Notes under the pieces: generated by a model
Told to the model about the DNA's origin: nothing
The model's database searches: none
What the model saw: only the letters and a program-made list of their open reading frames with translations
Source: JBDRGC01 sp043818215
GTDB taxonomy: Bacteria > Chloroflexota > Anaerolineae > Anaerolineales > UBA11858
DNA: 11,340 nt
Reading direction: 5' to 3'
Assembly (NCBI GenBank): GCA_043818215.1
Contig: JBDRGC010000195.1
Span: 1 to 11,340, forward strand
Shown: positions 1-6,967 of the stretch, piece by piece
Layout of the letters: every line of letters starts with the position of its first letter
Numbering within the stretch: position 1 is the stretch's first letter
Translations under genes and position numbers: made by a program

Positions 1-371
1 GAATTCCAATAGCCCTACCCGTTTACGGCGATATCGACCACTTGATTCGCCTGTTCTTGAATTTGCTGGATAACGCTGTCAAGTACACATCTCCTGGGGG
101 CGAGATTACCCTTCGGGCTTCTCAGGAACCAGCTGGGGTCCGGATTGTGATCCACAACTCCGGGGAGGGAATTCCCTCCGAGTACCTGCCCCACCTCTTC
201 GAGCGCTTCTACCGCGTCGAGGAGCATCGTTCCAGCGAAACGGGCGGCTCCGGCCTGGGGCTGGCAATCGCCCGCGAAATCGTGCGCCTGCACGGGGGCA
301 AAATCAGCGTGCAAAGTGAGCCAGGTCAGGGAACGACCTTTACGGTTATCCTGCCAAACCCAAAAGCATGA
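1..371 (+). CDS. Sensor histidine kinase, C-terminal ATP-binding domain (5' truncated by window edge)
   Basis: This is the C-terminal HATPase_c domain of a two-component sensor kinase, which binds ATP to phosphorylate the conserved His of its own dimerisation domain. The open frame runs from base 3 to a TGA at 369-371. It is open at the window edge, so the sensor, HAMP and HisKA parts lie upstream. Visible boxes in order are the N box (NLLDNAVKYT), a G1 box read as HNSGEGIP, an F box (LFERFYR) and a G2 box (GGSGLGLAI). The G1 box has Asn where DxGxG usually has Asp. I regard this as a variant common in PhoR/Cus-like kinases, not a sign of inactivation. The stop overlaps the start of the next gene as ATGA, implying translational coupling with the PAP2 phosphatase. 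A response-regulator gene probably lies further upstream, but that is inference. The kinase assignment is secure; the signal sensed is unknown. Confidence 0.94.
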   Translation, partial: IPIALPVYGDIDHLIRLFLNLLDNAVKYTSPGGEITLRASQEPAGVRIVIHNSGEGIPSEYLPHLFERFYRVEEHRSSETGGSGLGLAIAREIVRLHGGKISVQSEPGQGTTFTVILPNPKA

Positions 372-1048
372 AATCTACAGGCGTCGATATGTCTTTGCCG
401 TCTTTACAAAACCCTGTTGATAAGCGCATTGCACCCGCAGGGATCATCTTGCTGGCAACCTGGGGTTTGCTCTCCATCGGGTTCGCGGAACTTGCCGGGG
501 ATATTCTACACAAAGAAGCCTTTGCCTGGGACGCGCCGGTGATGGGCTTCATCCACAGCTATAGCCAGCCCTGGCTGGACACCCTCATGGTAGGGATCAC
601 CCAAACCGGAGGCGGGTTGACGGCGATGGTGTTTCTTGGCCTGGTGTATTGGCTGCATCGCCGCGGAGCGGAAAGATGGGCCTGGGGTGCAGCGATCAGC
701 TATCTTGGAGCCATCTCGCTCAATGGGGCACTCAAAGGTCTCTTCGCCCGGCCCAGACCGGCGATTTTTCCTCCGTTGATAGCAGTACATACTTACAGTT
801 TTCCCAGCGGGCACACGGTCACGGCAGTTTCTTTGTATGGATTTATCGCCTTTGTCCTCTGGATGAGCGGATACAAGCCCTGGGCTATTCTGGCGGGCGG
901 ATGGGTATTCCTCATCACCTTGAGCCGCGTCTATTTAGGCGTGCATTATCCCAGTGATGTTTTGGGTGGCATAGCTTTTGGGGGTCTCTGGTTGTTATTG
1001 GTACTGGTTTATCTAAATCGCCCAGGATGCAGTGAAAAAGGCGTATAG
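368..1048 (+). CDS. PAP2-family membrane phosphatase
   Basis: A 226-residue integral membrane acid phosphatase of the PAP2 superfamily, which dephosphorylates lipid phosphates such as undecaprenyl pyrophosphate or phosphatidate. All three catalytic motifs are intact. The KxxxxxxRP motif has K123 and R130-P131. The PSGH motif is at 146-149, with H149 the expected acid/base. SRx5Hx3D has S186, R187, H193 and D197, with H193 the expected phosphohistidine nucleophile. Hydrophobic stretches lie around 22-44, 84-96, 107-120, 153-168, 173-186 and 200-216, fitting six membrane segments with the motifs on the outer face. The first ATG overlaps the kinase stop by 4 bases; Met8 is an alternative start. 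Coupling to a histidine kinase recalls BcrC-type undecaprenyl-pyrophosphate phosphatases that protect against bacitracin-like agents. The substrate is inferred from context only. Confidence 0.95.
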   Translation: MKSTGVDMSLPSLQNPVDKRIAPAGIILLATWGLLSIGFAELAGDILHKEAFAWDAPVMGFIHSYSQPWLDTLMVGITQTGGGLTAMVFLGLVYWLHRRGAERWAWGAAISYLGAISLNGALKGLFARPRPAIFPPLIAVHTYSFPSGHTVTAVSLYGFIAFVLWMSGYKPWAILAGGWVFLITLSRVYLGVHYPSDVLGGIAFGGLWLLLVLVYLNRPGCSEKGV

Positions 1049-1093
1049 ACGAGATAAGTCGAATTGTGGCTCTCTGAGATGTTGTGGAGCGCG

Positions 1094-1136
1094 GTACACG
1101 GATAAATCCCAAGAAAAATCCGCATAATCCGTATAC
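1094..1136. repeat. Imperfect inverted repeat in intergenic spacer
   Basis: GTACACGGAT at 1094-1103 pairs with ATCCGTATAC at 1127-1136 (9 of 10), with a 23-base loop. The loop contains a further AAATCCGCATAATCCG-like stretch. It lies between the PAP2 stop and the terminator at 1188. It could be a degenerate copy of a dispersed intergenic repeat or a chance hairpin; nothing in this window repeats it. Confidence 0.35.
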
Positions 1137-1187
1137 AAAAAGAGTTTGACCACACAAAACATCAAAGAGCCTGAATTGTTTCAAATC

Positions 1188-1216
1188 AAGGCGTTGGAAA
1201 TTCCAACGCCTTTTTT
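1188..1216 (+). terminator. Rho-independent terminator after the kinase/PAP2 operon
   Basis: AAGGCGTTGGAA (1188-1199) and TTCCAACGCCTT (1201-1212) are perfect complements around one central base. A run of six T follows at 1211-1216. It lies 140 bases after the PAP2 stop and separates the kinase/PAP2 unit from the PepSY gene. Confidence 0.88.
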
Positions 1217-1254
1217 CTTGGCAAGGAATGCGTAAGAACATTCTTACCCTACTC

Positions 1255-1285
1255 TTGCCATTCTCTTGCTTATATTTCCTACAAT
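1255..1285 (+). promoter_or_regulatory. Possible sigma70-type promoter for the PepSY gene
   Basis: TTGCCA (1255-1260, 5 of 6 to the -35 consensus) and TACAAT (1280-1285, 5 of 6 to the -10 consensus) are 19 bases apart, which is longer than ideal. The position suits the gene starting at 1353 and lies just after the terminator, where a new promoter is expected. The evidence is weak. Confidence 0.3.
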
Positions 1286-1352
1286 GTATTCAAGTTCAGA
1301 GAACTCTGAGTAAAAACCATTCAACCACTTTTTACCAAAAGGAGTACAAAAT

Positions 1353-1895
1353 ATGAAAATCAACCGTTTTATCGCTTTAGCCGCCATTGCCCTGCTGGCA
1401 ATCGGCGCCCTGGGCGCAATGAGTACCCATGCGTTTGCCCAGGATAATACTCCCCCGGCCCAAACCTCGGATAGCGGCGTACAGGACAATGATGCCGCCG
1501 AAGCCGCCGAAACCGGCCCCGACACAGACACCATCGATGAGCAATGCGGTGAACAGGTCGAGGACGGCCAGCCTGACGGCGCTGAGGACACCGGCCCGGA
1601 TGTGCAAGACCCCAGCTACAGCGGCAGCATTGCCGTAGATCAGGCCCAGACCGAGGGCATGAGCGAGACTGATGAGACCGCCGCCCTGCAAGGCAAAGCC
1701 GTCATCACCGCTGCCGAGGCCGAAGCCGCCGCTCTGGATGCCAACCCCGGCGCCAGCGTGGTCACGACCGAGTTGGATAACGAGAACGGCACGCTGGTCT
1801 ACAGCGTAGAACTGGACAACGGCGCAGATGTGAAGGTGGACGCGGGTAATGCCGCAATCCTCTTCACCGACAGCGGCGCTGACAACGAAGGGTAG
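1353..1895 (+). CDS. Acidic secreted protein with C-terminal PepSY-like domain
   Basis: A 180-residue exported protein. The start is set by AAAGGAG at 1338-1344, eight bases before the ATG. Residues 1-29 form a signal peptide: basic MKINR, a hydrophobic core, then an AFA-type cleavage site before QDN. Residues 30-112 are low-complexity and very acidic, rich in Asp, Glu, Ala, Pro and Gly, with one Cys (C65); this stretch is probably disordered. Residues about 113-171 match the PepSY pattern: a helix with ITAAEAEAAAL, then the GxxVVTTELDNENGTLVYSV strand pair, then an acidic-Val strand ending AAIL. PepSY domains occur in secreted protease inhibitors and as accessory sensor or regulatory modules, often near two-component systems. 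The gene sits between the kinase/PAP2 pair and the exporter operon. A role as an extracytoplasmic regulator is an inference; no enzyme activity is indicated. Confidence 0.9.
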   Translation: MKINRFIALAAIALLAIGALGAMSTHAFAQDNTPPAQTSDSGVQDNDAAEAAETGPDTDTIDEQCGEQVEDGQPDGAEDTGPDVQDPSYSGSIAVDQAQTEGMSETDETAALQGKAVITAAEAEAAALDANPGASVVTTELDNENGTLVYSVELDNGADVKVDAGNAAILFTDSGADNEG

Positions 1896-1911
1896 TTTCC
1901 TTCGCTTTACC

Positions 1912-1936
1912 GGGCGCCGGGGAAAATCCGGCGCCC
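1912..1936 (+). terminator. GC-rich hairpin after the PepSY gene (terminator-like, no T run)
   Basis: GGGCGCCGG (1912-1920) pairs perfectly with CCGGCGCCC (1928-1936) around a 7-base loop, 17 bases after the PepSY stop. What follows is ACTTATTGTTTG, not a true T tract. It could be a weak terminator, an attenuator or an mRNA 3' stabiliser. Confidence 0.5.
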
Positions 1937-1948
1937 ACTTATTGTTTG

Positions 1949-1974
1949 TTGACACCAAATTCGATAGTTATTAT
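1949..1974 (+). promoter_or_regulatory. Possible promoter for the lipoprotein/exporter operon
   Basis: A perfect TTGACA lies at 1949-1954. The best nearby -10 is TATTAT at 1969-1974 (5 of 6), but the spacing is only 14 bases. At 17 bases the hexamer TATTCG (1972-1977) is poor. The location, between the GC hairpin and the lipoprotein start at 1999, is suitable. The -35 is convincing, the -10 is not. Confidence 0.4.
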
Positions 1975-1998
1975 TCGATCCCGAAAAGGAAATTTACG

Positions 1999-2733
1999 AT
2001 GAAACACAAAACCTGGATATTCTTGATTTTAGCTTTATCCCTTAGTTTAGCGCTCGCCGCTTGCGGCAGCGCACCTGCCTCCACTGGCAGTCCGGCGCTG
2101 CCAGCCGCTCCCGCAGCCGCAGCCGTAGCCGAAGGTGGCGGTGGAGGTGGTGGCGAGGGTGGGGGCGGCGAAAGCGGCGGGGGAGCGGAAGGGCCTGGAG
2201 GCCCCACATTGACCAACCCCGGCGGGCTGCCCGCTGCTCCCGAAACGAACAACAATTCGCAGTCCCAAATGGGCGAAGAGCGCATGATCAAAGTGATAGA
2301 TTCTGCCGGAAAGTTCAGTATCCTTTTCGTGGATACCTGGCAGCAGGAAACTGTTACTTCAAGCGGCGCGTTGCGGTCAGTATTGGATGATTGGTCTGCC
2401 GAGGTAGAACTCATCCCCTCGCAGGGGCAGACACCGTTACAGTCTGCCCAGGGCGTGGACTCATCTCAAGCCAATGGAGTACAGGGCTATGAGAAATTAG
2501 CCATACAGGAAGGTGATGTACATGGTCTTCCTGCGGCTAGTGTGATCTACATATATGAGGCCGGGACAAACCCCGTCACGGGCAAACCGCTGCGATTTGC
2601 AGCCTGCCAGGTATTTGTGGGCGGCGGCCCATCAGACCAGCTCGGACACCTTACTTTTTCCGCCCCCCACACATTTTATGGTGAGGTCAGTGAAATATTC
2701 GATAAGATAGCCGCTGGCTTCAACTGGCAATAA
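1999..2733 (+). CDS. Lipoprotein with glycine-rich linker
   Basis: A 244-residue lipoprotein. The ATG at 1999 is preferred over earlier in-frame starts because AAAAGGA lies at 1984-1990 and the protein then opens with MKHK, a hydrophobic stretch and the lipobox LAAC, making C22 the lipidated residue. Residues 23-45 are Ala/Pro/Ser-rich, residues 46-63 are nearly all Gly with a few Glu/Ser, and 64-95 are a Pro/Asn/Gln linker. The globular part, about 97-244, begins with a FSILFVDTW-type strand/turn and ends with IFDKIAAGFNW. It contains one internal Cys (C203). This general pattern, a beta-rich single domain after a linker, recalls PsbP/DUF1795/LpqN-like lipoproteins, but I cannot confirm the family. 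It lies 13 bases before the first ATPase gene, so it is probably an extracytoplasmic accessory of the exporter. Its function is unknown. Confidence 0.9.
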   Translation: MKHKTWIFLILALSLSLALAACGSAPASTGSPALPAAPAAAAVAEGGGGGGGEGGGGESGGGAEGPGGPTLTNPGGLPAAPETNNNSQSQMGEERMIKVIDSAGKFSILFVDTWQQETVTSSGALRSVLDDWSAEVELIPSQGQTPLQSAQGVDSSQANGVQGYEKLAIQEGDVHGLPAASVIYIYEAGTNPVTGKPLRFAACQVFVGGGPSDQLGHLTFSAPHTFYGEVSEIFDKIAAGFNWQ

Positions 2734-2746
2734 GGGAAGGTGCATA

Positions 2747-3472
2747 ATGACCAAACCACAGAAAACAAGACAAATCGACACAAATGGATCCCTGCTATCC
2801 GTGCGCGGTGTTTTCAAAATCTACAAAGAAAACGACATCGAAACCGTCGCCCTCCGGGATGCATCTTTTGACGTCGCTCCCGGTGATTTTGTCGCCATTC
2901 AGGGGCGATCTGGATCCGGTAAGACAACTTTATTAAATATGATCGGCGGGTTGGATACGCCCAGCGCCGGGCAAGTCATCCTTGCCGGGCAGGATATGGC
3001 CCGGATGGATGAAGACGAACGGGCTGCCTATCGCAAGCAACACATCGGGATCGTATTTCAGACCGGCAATTTAATCCCCTTCTTATCTGCCCTCGAGAAT
3101 GTCGAACAGCCAATGACCTGGAATGGTATGGGGTCTTCGAAAGCGAGACAACGAGCTACGCAACTACTTTCCGATCTCGGTTTGGGAGACCGCCTGCACC
3201 ATAAGGGCAGCCAGCTTTCCGGTGGAGAGGCCCAACGGGTTGGGATTGCCATCGCCCTGGCCAATGAACCGGAACTCCTGATTGCCGACGAATTGACCGG
3301 CGAACTCGACACCAGCACCACCGAGCAGGTTATGGAAAGCCTCCATAATTTGCACATCGAGCACCAACTTACCCTGCTGGTCGTCACCCATAACAAGAAT
3401 GTGGCAGCCCGCGCCCAAAGAGTTTTACAGCTACAAGATGGCGCGATTTTAGAGGAGACTCGTCATGCCTGA
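2747..3472 (+). CDS. ABC transporter ATPase 1, MacB/LolD type (variant motifs)
   Basis: A 241-residue cytoplasmic nucleotide-binding protein that energises the FtsX-type permease encoded downstream. GGAAGG at 2735-2740 precedes the ATG by six bases. Motifs in order are: Walker A GRSGSGKTT (53-61), Q-loop Gln105, ABC signature LSGGE (157-161), Walker B LLIADE with catalytic Glu182, D-loop ELD (186-188) and switch His215. All catalytic residues are present. Two departures are visible: the usual ADEPTGNLD reads ADELTGELD (Pro to Leu, Asn to Glu), and the helix after the signature reads QRVGIAIALA where RVAIARAL is typical. An N-terminal extension of about 15 residues precedes the fold. The 3' end overlaps the next gene by 8 bases. 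The MacB/LolD/FtsE group assignment is secure. Whether it pairs with ATPase 2 as a heterodimer is inferred from the operon. Confidence 0.96.
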   Translation: MTKPQKTRQIDTNGSLLSVRGVFKIYKENDIETVALRDASFDVAPGDFVAIQGRSGSGKTTLLNMIGGLDTPSAGQVILAGQDMARMDEDERAAYRKQHIGIVFQTGNLIPFLSALENVEQPMTWNGMGSSKARQRATQLLSDLGLGDRLHHKGSQLSGGEAQRVGIAIALANEPELLIADELTGELDTSTTEQVMESLHNLHIEHQLTLLVVTHNKNVAARAQRVLQLQDGAILEETRHA

Positions 3473-4142
3473 ATCAATCCTGATCGCCGAAGACCTGACC
3501 AAAACCTATCCGATGAATGGGGTTACGGTTCACGCCCTAAAAGGCGTAAACCTGCAAATCGAAAGCCACGAATTTGTGGCCATCGTAGGCCCCAGCGGTT
3601 GCGGAAAGAGCACCCTGCTCAGCCTTCTGGGCGGTTTGATGGCCCCATCTTCGGGACGCGTATTCCTCAAAGGAAAGGACCTGGCAACGCTGCGAGACAA
3701 GGAGAAAGCCAAATTGCGCCGCGTCCATCTCGGTTTTATTTTTCAATCCTTCGAGCTATTATCAGATTTGACCGCAGCCGAAAATGTGGCTTTCCCGATG
3801 GTGCTGGCGGAGAAACCCGAAGACCAGCGCCAGACTCGCGTCCTGGAATTGCTGGATCGGGTCGGTTTGTCGAGCAAAGCGGACTATCTACCCGACGAGT
3901 TATCTGCCGGTCAAAAACAACGCGTTGCCATCGCCCGCGCCCTGGCCAACTCCCCAGATATTATCCTGGCGGACGAACCGACGGGCAATCTGGATTCAGC
4001 CACAGCAGCCGAAGTGATGGAATTGTTGGCTGATCTGCACCGCGAATCCGGACTCACCTTAGTAATTGTCACCCATTCCCCGGAGGATGCTGCCCGTGCG
4101 CAGCGAGTCGTCCGCATACGCGATGGTCTAATCGAAAGTTAA
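3465..4142 (+). CDS. ABC transporter ATPase 2, MacB/LolD type
   Basis: A 225-residue nucleotide-binding protein, the second ATPase of the exporter. AGAGGAG at 3451-3457, inside the end of ATPase 1, sets the ATG at 3465. Motifs are: Walker A GPSGCGKST (42-50), Q-loop Gln94, a signature reading LSAGQ (146-150) instead of LSGGQ, Walker B IILADE with Glu171, the canonical EPTGNLD (171-177) and switch His204. It is clearly related to ATPase 1 but far from identical, and it is the more canonical copy around Walker B and the D-loop. The stop is followed 15 bases later by the permease start. In a heterodimer each ATP site joins the Walker A of one subunit to the signature of the other, so the LSAGQ and ADELTG variants would make the two sites unequal. 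The family is secure, the pairing is inferred. Confidence 0.97.
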   Translation: MPESILIAEDLTKTYPMNGVTVHALKGVNLQIESHEFVAIVGPSGCGKSTLLSLLGGLMAPSSGRVFLKGKDLATLRDKEKAKLRRVHLGFIFQSFELLSDLTAAENVAFPMVLAEKPEDQRQTRVLELLDRVGLSSKADYLPDELSAGQKQRVAIARALANSPDIILADEPTGNLDSATAAEVMELLADLHRESGLTLVIVTHSPEDAARAQRVVRIRDGLIES

Positions 4143-4157
4143 CCGGGAGATCATATC

Positions 4158-6887
4158 ATGCCATATTTGAAGTACGCCTTAAAACTCATCGTGCGCAATA
4201 AACGCCGCACGCTAACTTATCTCTTTGGTCTGGTGCTGGCGGTCGGACTTTTCTCAGGCATCCTCTTTTTTGTGGATGCCTCCGCCAACAGGATGACCCA
4301 GTCGGCGATTGCGCCTGTGGTGGTCGATATGCAGGTCCGCTCCACCCTTGCCCAACCCAATATGGGACCCGTTGGCGAGATGCTGGTTGGAGAACCCTAC
4401 GTAACCCAGGTGGAGCCAGTCATCATTGCTGACTTCACCAGCCTTAGCCTGCCGGTCAGCAACCAGGCAACCACAGCAGGCAAGCTCTTCGTCCTGAAAC
4501 CGACCTACTACGATGGCTTCGGCGCTTTACGAATTCTCAGCGGGCAGGCGACGCCCTCCGGGGTGTTGATCAGTCAGGCGGCAGCGAACGAACTGGGGTT
4601 GGCGGTTGGCGATTCGGTCGCTGTCAATTTCGATCAGCTCGCCAGCCCTTATATGGCTAAAATATCTGGGATTGTGGATCCAACCGCCGCGTATTTCCTG
4701 TTTGTTGCCACAGACCCGGCTCATGAAGGGGAGTTCACCCCGGCCCCATACGATATCTTCATCATGCCAGAGCTTTGGGAATCTGAACTGGCCATTCCGC
4801 TGACCAATCCGCCCGCGCCGACCACGATTGATGTAAAACCAATCCCGGCTCAAAAACCACTCTACGAATTGCACGTCGGTATTGATCATTCGTTACTGCC
4901 ATCCGACCCCACCAAAGCCAATATCTATGTCACCACCCTGCGCCGCCAGATGGAAAAGTTATTCCCTGGTGAGATCAAGATCACCAATAACCTGGCCGAT
5001 TCGCTTCTGCAGGCCCAAAAAGATGTCCTTTGGGCCAAGCTGCTATTCCTCTTCCTGGGGATGCCCGGTGTCACCCTGGCCGCGTATTTATCCAAATACG
5101 CGACCGACCTGCTAACCGGACCGCAGCGCAGAGAGATTGGCCTGCTGCGAGCCAGGGGCGCCGCTCCGAAACAGATCATGCTCACGATGGCGATCACCAG
5201 TTTTCTGATTGCCCTGGTCGGAACTGTGCTGGGCGTGCTGGCCGGGTTGGGAACCACCGCGGTTCTCTTCGGACCCGCAGGGATATCTCCTACTGCATTG
5301 GCGCAGTATACCCAATCCATCCTGTATGCTTTTGGCGCTGGTTTGCTCCTGACCGGAACAGCCACGTATCTACCCATCCGGGCGACCTTGCAACGCGAAA
5401 TTTCTCAAGAGCGGCGTTATGCTGAACACACGGCAACCACGCCTTTCTGGGCGCGCACTTATCTAGATATGGTCAGCCTGGTGATTGCAGGTGTGATTTT
5501 CTGGGTCACGCGCAATAGTGGCGGATTCAAACCCGCCGAAGGTGCCGAGGGCACCAGCCTCTCTTTAGGTTTCTTCGTCTTTTTAGGCCCGTTTTTCCTG
5601 TGGATTGGCTTGACCTTGCTGTTGAATCGTGTCATGGCGGGTTGGGTCAGCCGTGGAGCGGGAGTCATTCAACACACTCTCCGCCGCATATTTGGCGACC
5701 TGGGATTGATGGCTGGCCGGAGTATCACCCGGCGAGCGTCGCAAATTGCCTCGGCGGTGATCATTGTATCGATGGCGCTTTCTTTTGGGGTGAGTTTGGG
5801 AATTTTCATCAACACTTACCAGGTTCAGAAAGCGGTCGATGCGCGCTTCGATCTTGGATCGGATATCAAACTAACCACCGCCAGCACCCAACAACAAACT
5901 GCGACTTTTGTTCAAGACATCGCAAAAGTCCCAGGGGTAATGGCGGTGTCGCCCGTTGAGAGTATGCAGGCTTACGTAGGCGCAAACCTGGAAACCGTTT
6001 ATGGGATCGAACCGCGCTCTTATACGGCCGTTGCCGAACCGACCGACAGTTTTTTCGTCAATACCAGCGCTGTCCAGGCAATGCAGGACCTGGCCCAAGT
6101 GCCCAATGGAGTCCTGGTCAGCGAGGAACTGGCTAAAGCCTATGATATCTTGCCCGGCGACACGGTCATTGTTCGTCTGCCGCGCACCCTGCCTAGTAAT
6201 GCCAGTGCCGAGGTTCCCATGGTCGAGACCCGCCTGCAAGCGGTGGGCGTGATTCGTTTCTTCCCCACCTCGAAACAGGATGCCTTCCTGGTTATGAATC
6301 AAGCCTTCATGCAGAGTGTCACCCAAAATAACAAGATCAACTATTTCCTAGTGCGCACCTCCGATTCACCGCATGATGTCGCCACCCGGATTCAGGAAAC
6401 CCTGGGGACTCAAATTTCCATGAAAACTGATGATATTGATACTGCTATCCTGGCCTCCGGCAATTCATTGACCAGTTTGAACCTGCAAGGATTGGGGAGC
6501 ATCGAACAAGGCTACAGTGTGATCATCATCTCACTCGGTCTGGCGATCTTCTTGCTGGCAATGATCTACGAAAGGGCTAAAGAGTTTGGGGCTATGCGGG
6601 CTGTCGGTGGGGCGATCTCCCAGATCGGGCGCATCTTATGGTCTGAAACCCTCACCGTCGGAACGCTGAGTGTCGTTATCGGCAGCACGATTGGCCTGAT
6701 CCTGGGCCGGGTGTTTGTGTCGCTGCTCAAGGTGCTATATACCATTCCGCCCAAAGGTATGGCAATCCCGTGGGGTGCAACGTTTGGACTGCTGGGTCTG
6801 ATCCTGGCCGGTATGACCCTGGCGACCCTCTTTGCAAACCGCCGTTTGGCCCGGATGGATATTGCCGAAGTCCTACGAGAACTCTAG
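4158..6887 (+). CDS. Large ABC permease with two FtsX modules
   Basis: A 909-residue membrane protein, the translocation or mechanotransmission subunit of the exporter. GGGAGA (4145-4150) precedes the ATG by seven bases. About ten membrane segments can be placed: 19-39, 291-311, 342-370, 385-405, 434-450, 470-490, 531-552, 783-804, 827-851 and 873-893. A large extracytoplasmic domain spans about 40-290 and a second about 554-780. Each half carries a coupling-helix-type motif: REIGLLRARGAAPKQI (325-340) and KEFGAMRAVGGAISQI (807-822). It ends with the usual LARMDIAEVLREL. This is the fused two-module form of the FtsX/MacB-PCD family (ordinary MacB or LolC/E has one FtsX module per chain). One chain could therefore act as a pseudo-dimer served by two different ATPases. 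A hairpin and an adaptor gene follow. The substrate (lipid, lipoprotein, peptide) cannot be read from the sequence. Confidence 0.95.
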   Translation: MPYLKYALKLIVRNKRRTLTYLFGLVLAVGLFSGILFFVDASANRMTQSAIAPVVVDMQVRSTLAQPNMGPVGEMLVGEPYVTQVEPVIIADFTSLSLPVSNQATTAGKLFVLKPTYYDGFGALRILSGQATPSGVLISQAAANELGLAVGDSVAVNFDQLASPYMAKISGIVDPTAAYFLFVATDPAHEGEFTPAPYDIFIMPELWESELAIPLTNPPAPTTIDVKPIPAQKPLYELHVGIDHSLLPSDPTKANIYVTTLRRQMEKLFPGEIKITNNLADSLLQAQKDVLWAKLLFLFLGMPGVTLAAYLSKYATDLLTGPQRREIGLLRARGAAPKQIMLTMAITSFLIALVGTVLGVLAGLGTTAVLFGPAGISPTALAQYTQSILYAFGAGLLLTGTATYLPIRATLQREISQERRYAEHTATTPFWARTYLDMVSLVIAGVIFWVTRNSGGFKPAEGAEGTSLSLGFFVFLGPFFLWIGLTLLLNRVMAGWVSRGAGVIQHTLRRIFGDLGLMAGRSITRRASQIASAVIIVSMALSFGVSLGIFINTYQVQKAVDARFDLGSDIKLTTASTQQQTATFVQDIAKVPGVMAVSPVESMQAYVGANLETVYGIEPRSYTAVAEPTDSFFVNTSAVQAMQDLAQVPNGVLVSEELAKAYDILPGDTVIVRLPRTLPSNASAEVPMVETRLQAVGVIRFFPTSKQDAFLVMNQAFMQSVTQNNKINYFLVRTSDSPHDVATRIQETLGTQISMKTDDIDTAILASGNSLTSLNLQGLGSIEQGYSVIIISLGLAIFLLAMIYERAKEFGAMRAVGGAISQIGRILWSETLTVGTLSVVIGSTIGLILGRVFVSLLKVLYTIPPKGMAIPWGATFGLLGLILAGMTLATLFANRRLARMDIAEVLREL

Positions 6888-6900
6888 GAAAATTGTGTTA

Positions 6901-6934
6901 ATTGGGAGTTTCGTTTATTGAGTAAACTCCCAAT
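6901..6934 (+). other. Intercistronic stem-loop between permease and adaptor genes
   Basis: ATTGGGAGTTT (6901-6911) and AAACTCCCAAT (6924-6934) are perfect complements with a 12-base loop. No T run follows on either strand, so it is not a typical terminator. It may protect or process the mRNA, or tune adaptor expression relative to the permease. Confidence 0.55.
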
Positions 6935-6967
6935 AAACTTTATCAACTAAAAAGTGAGAAATAGCTA

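Noticed and set aside
130..175. Inactive kinase because of Asn in the G1 box
   Set aside because: Many active PhoR/Cus-like kinases carry NSG or NTG at this place, and the other boxes are intact.
1377..1958. 193-codon - strand frame opposite the PepSY gene
   Set aside because: Shadow of a GC-rich coding strand; the + strand gene has an RBS, a signal peptide and a domain.
1849..1998. Longer version of the lipoprotein starting at 1849
   Set aside because: It would overlap the PepSY gene and bury the signal peptide. The ATG at 1999 has an RBS and a proper lipobox.
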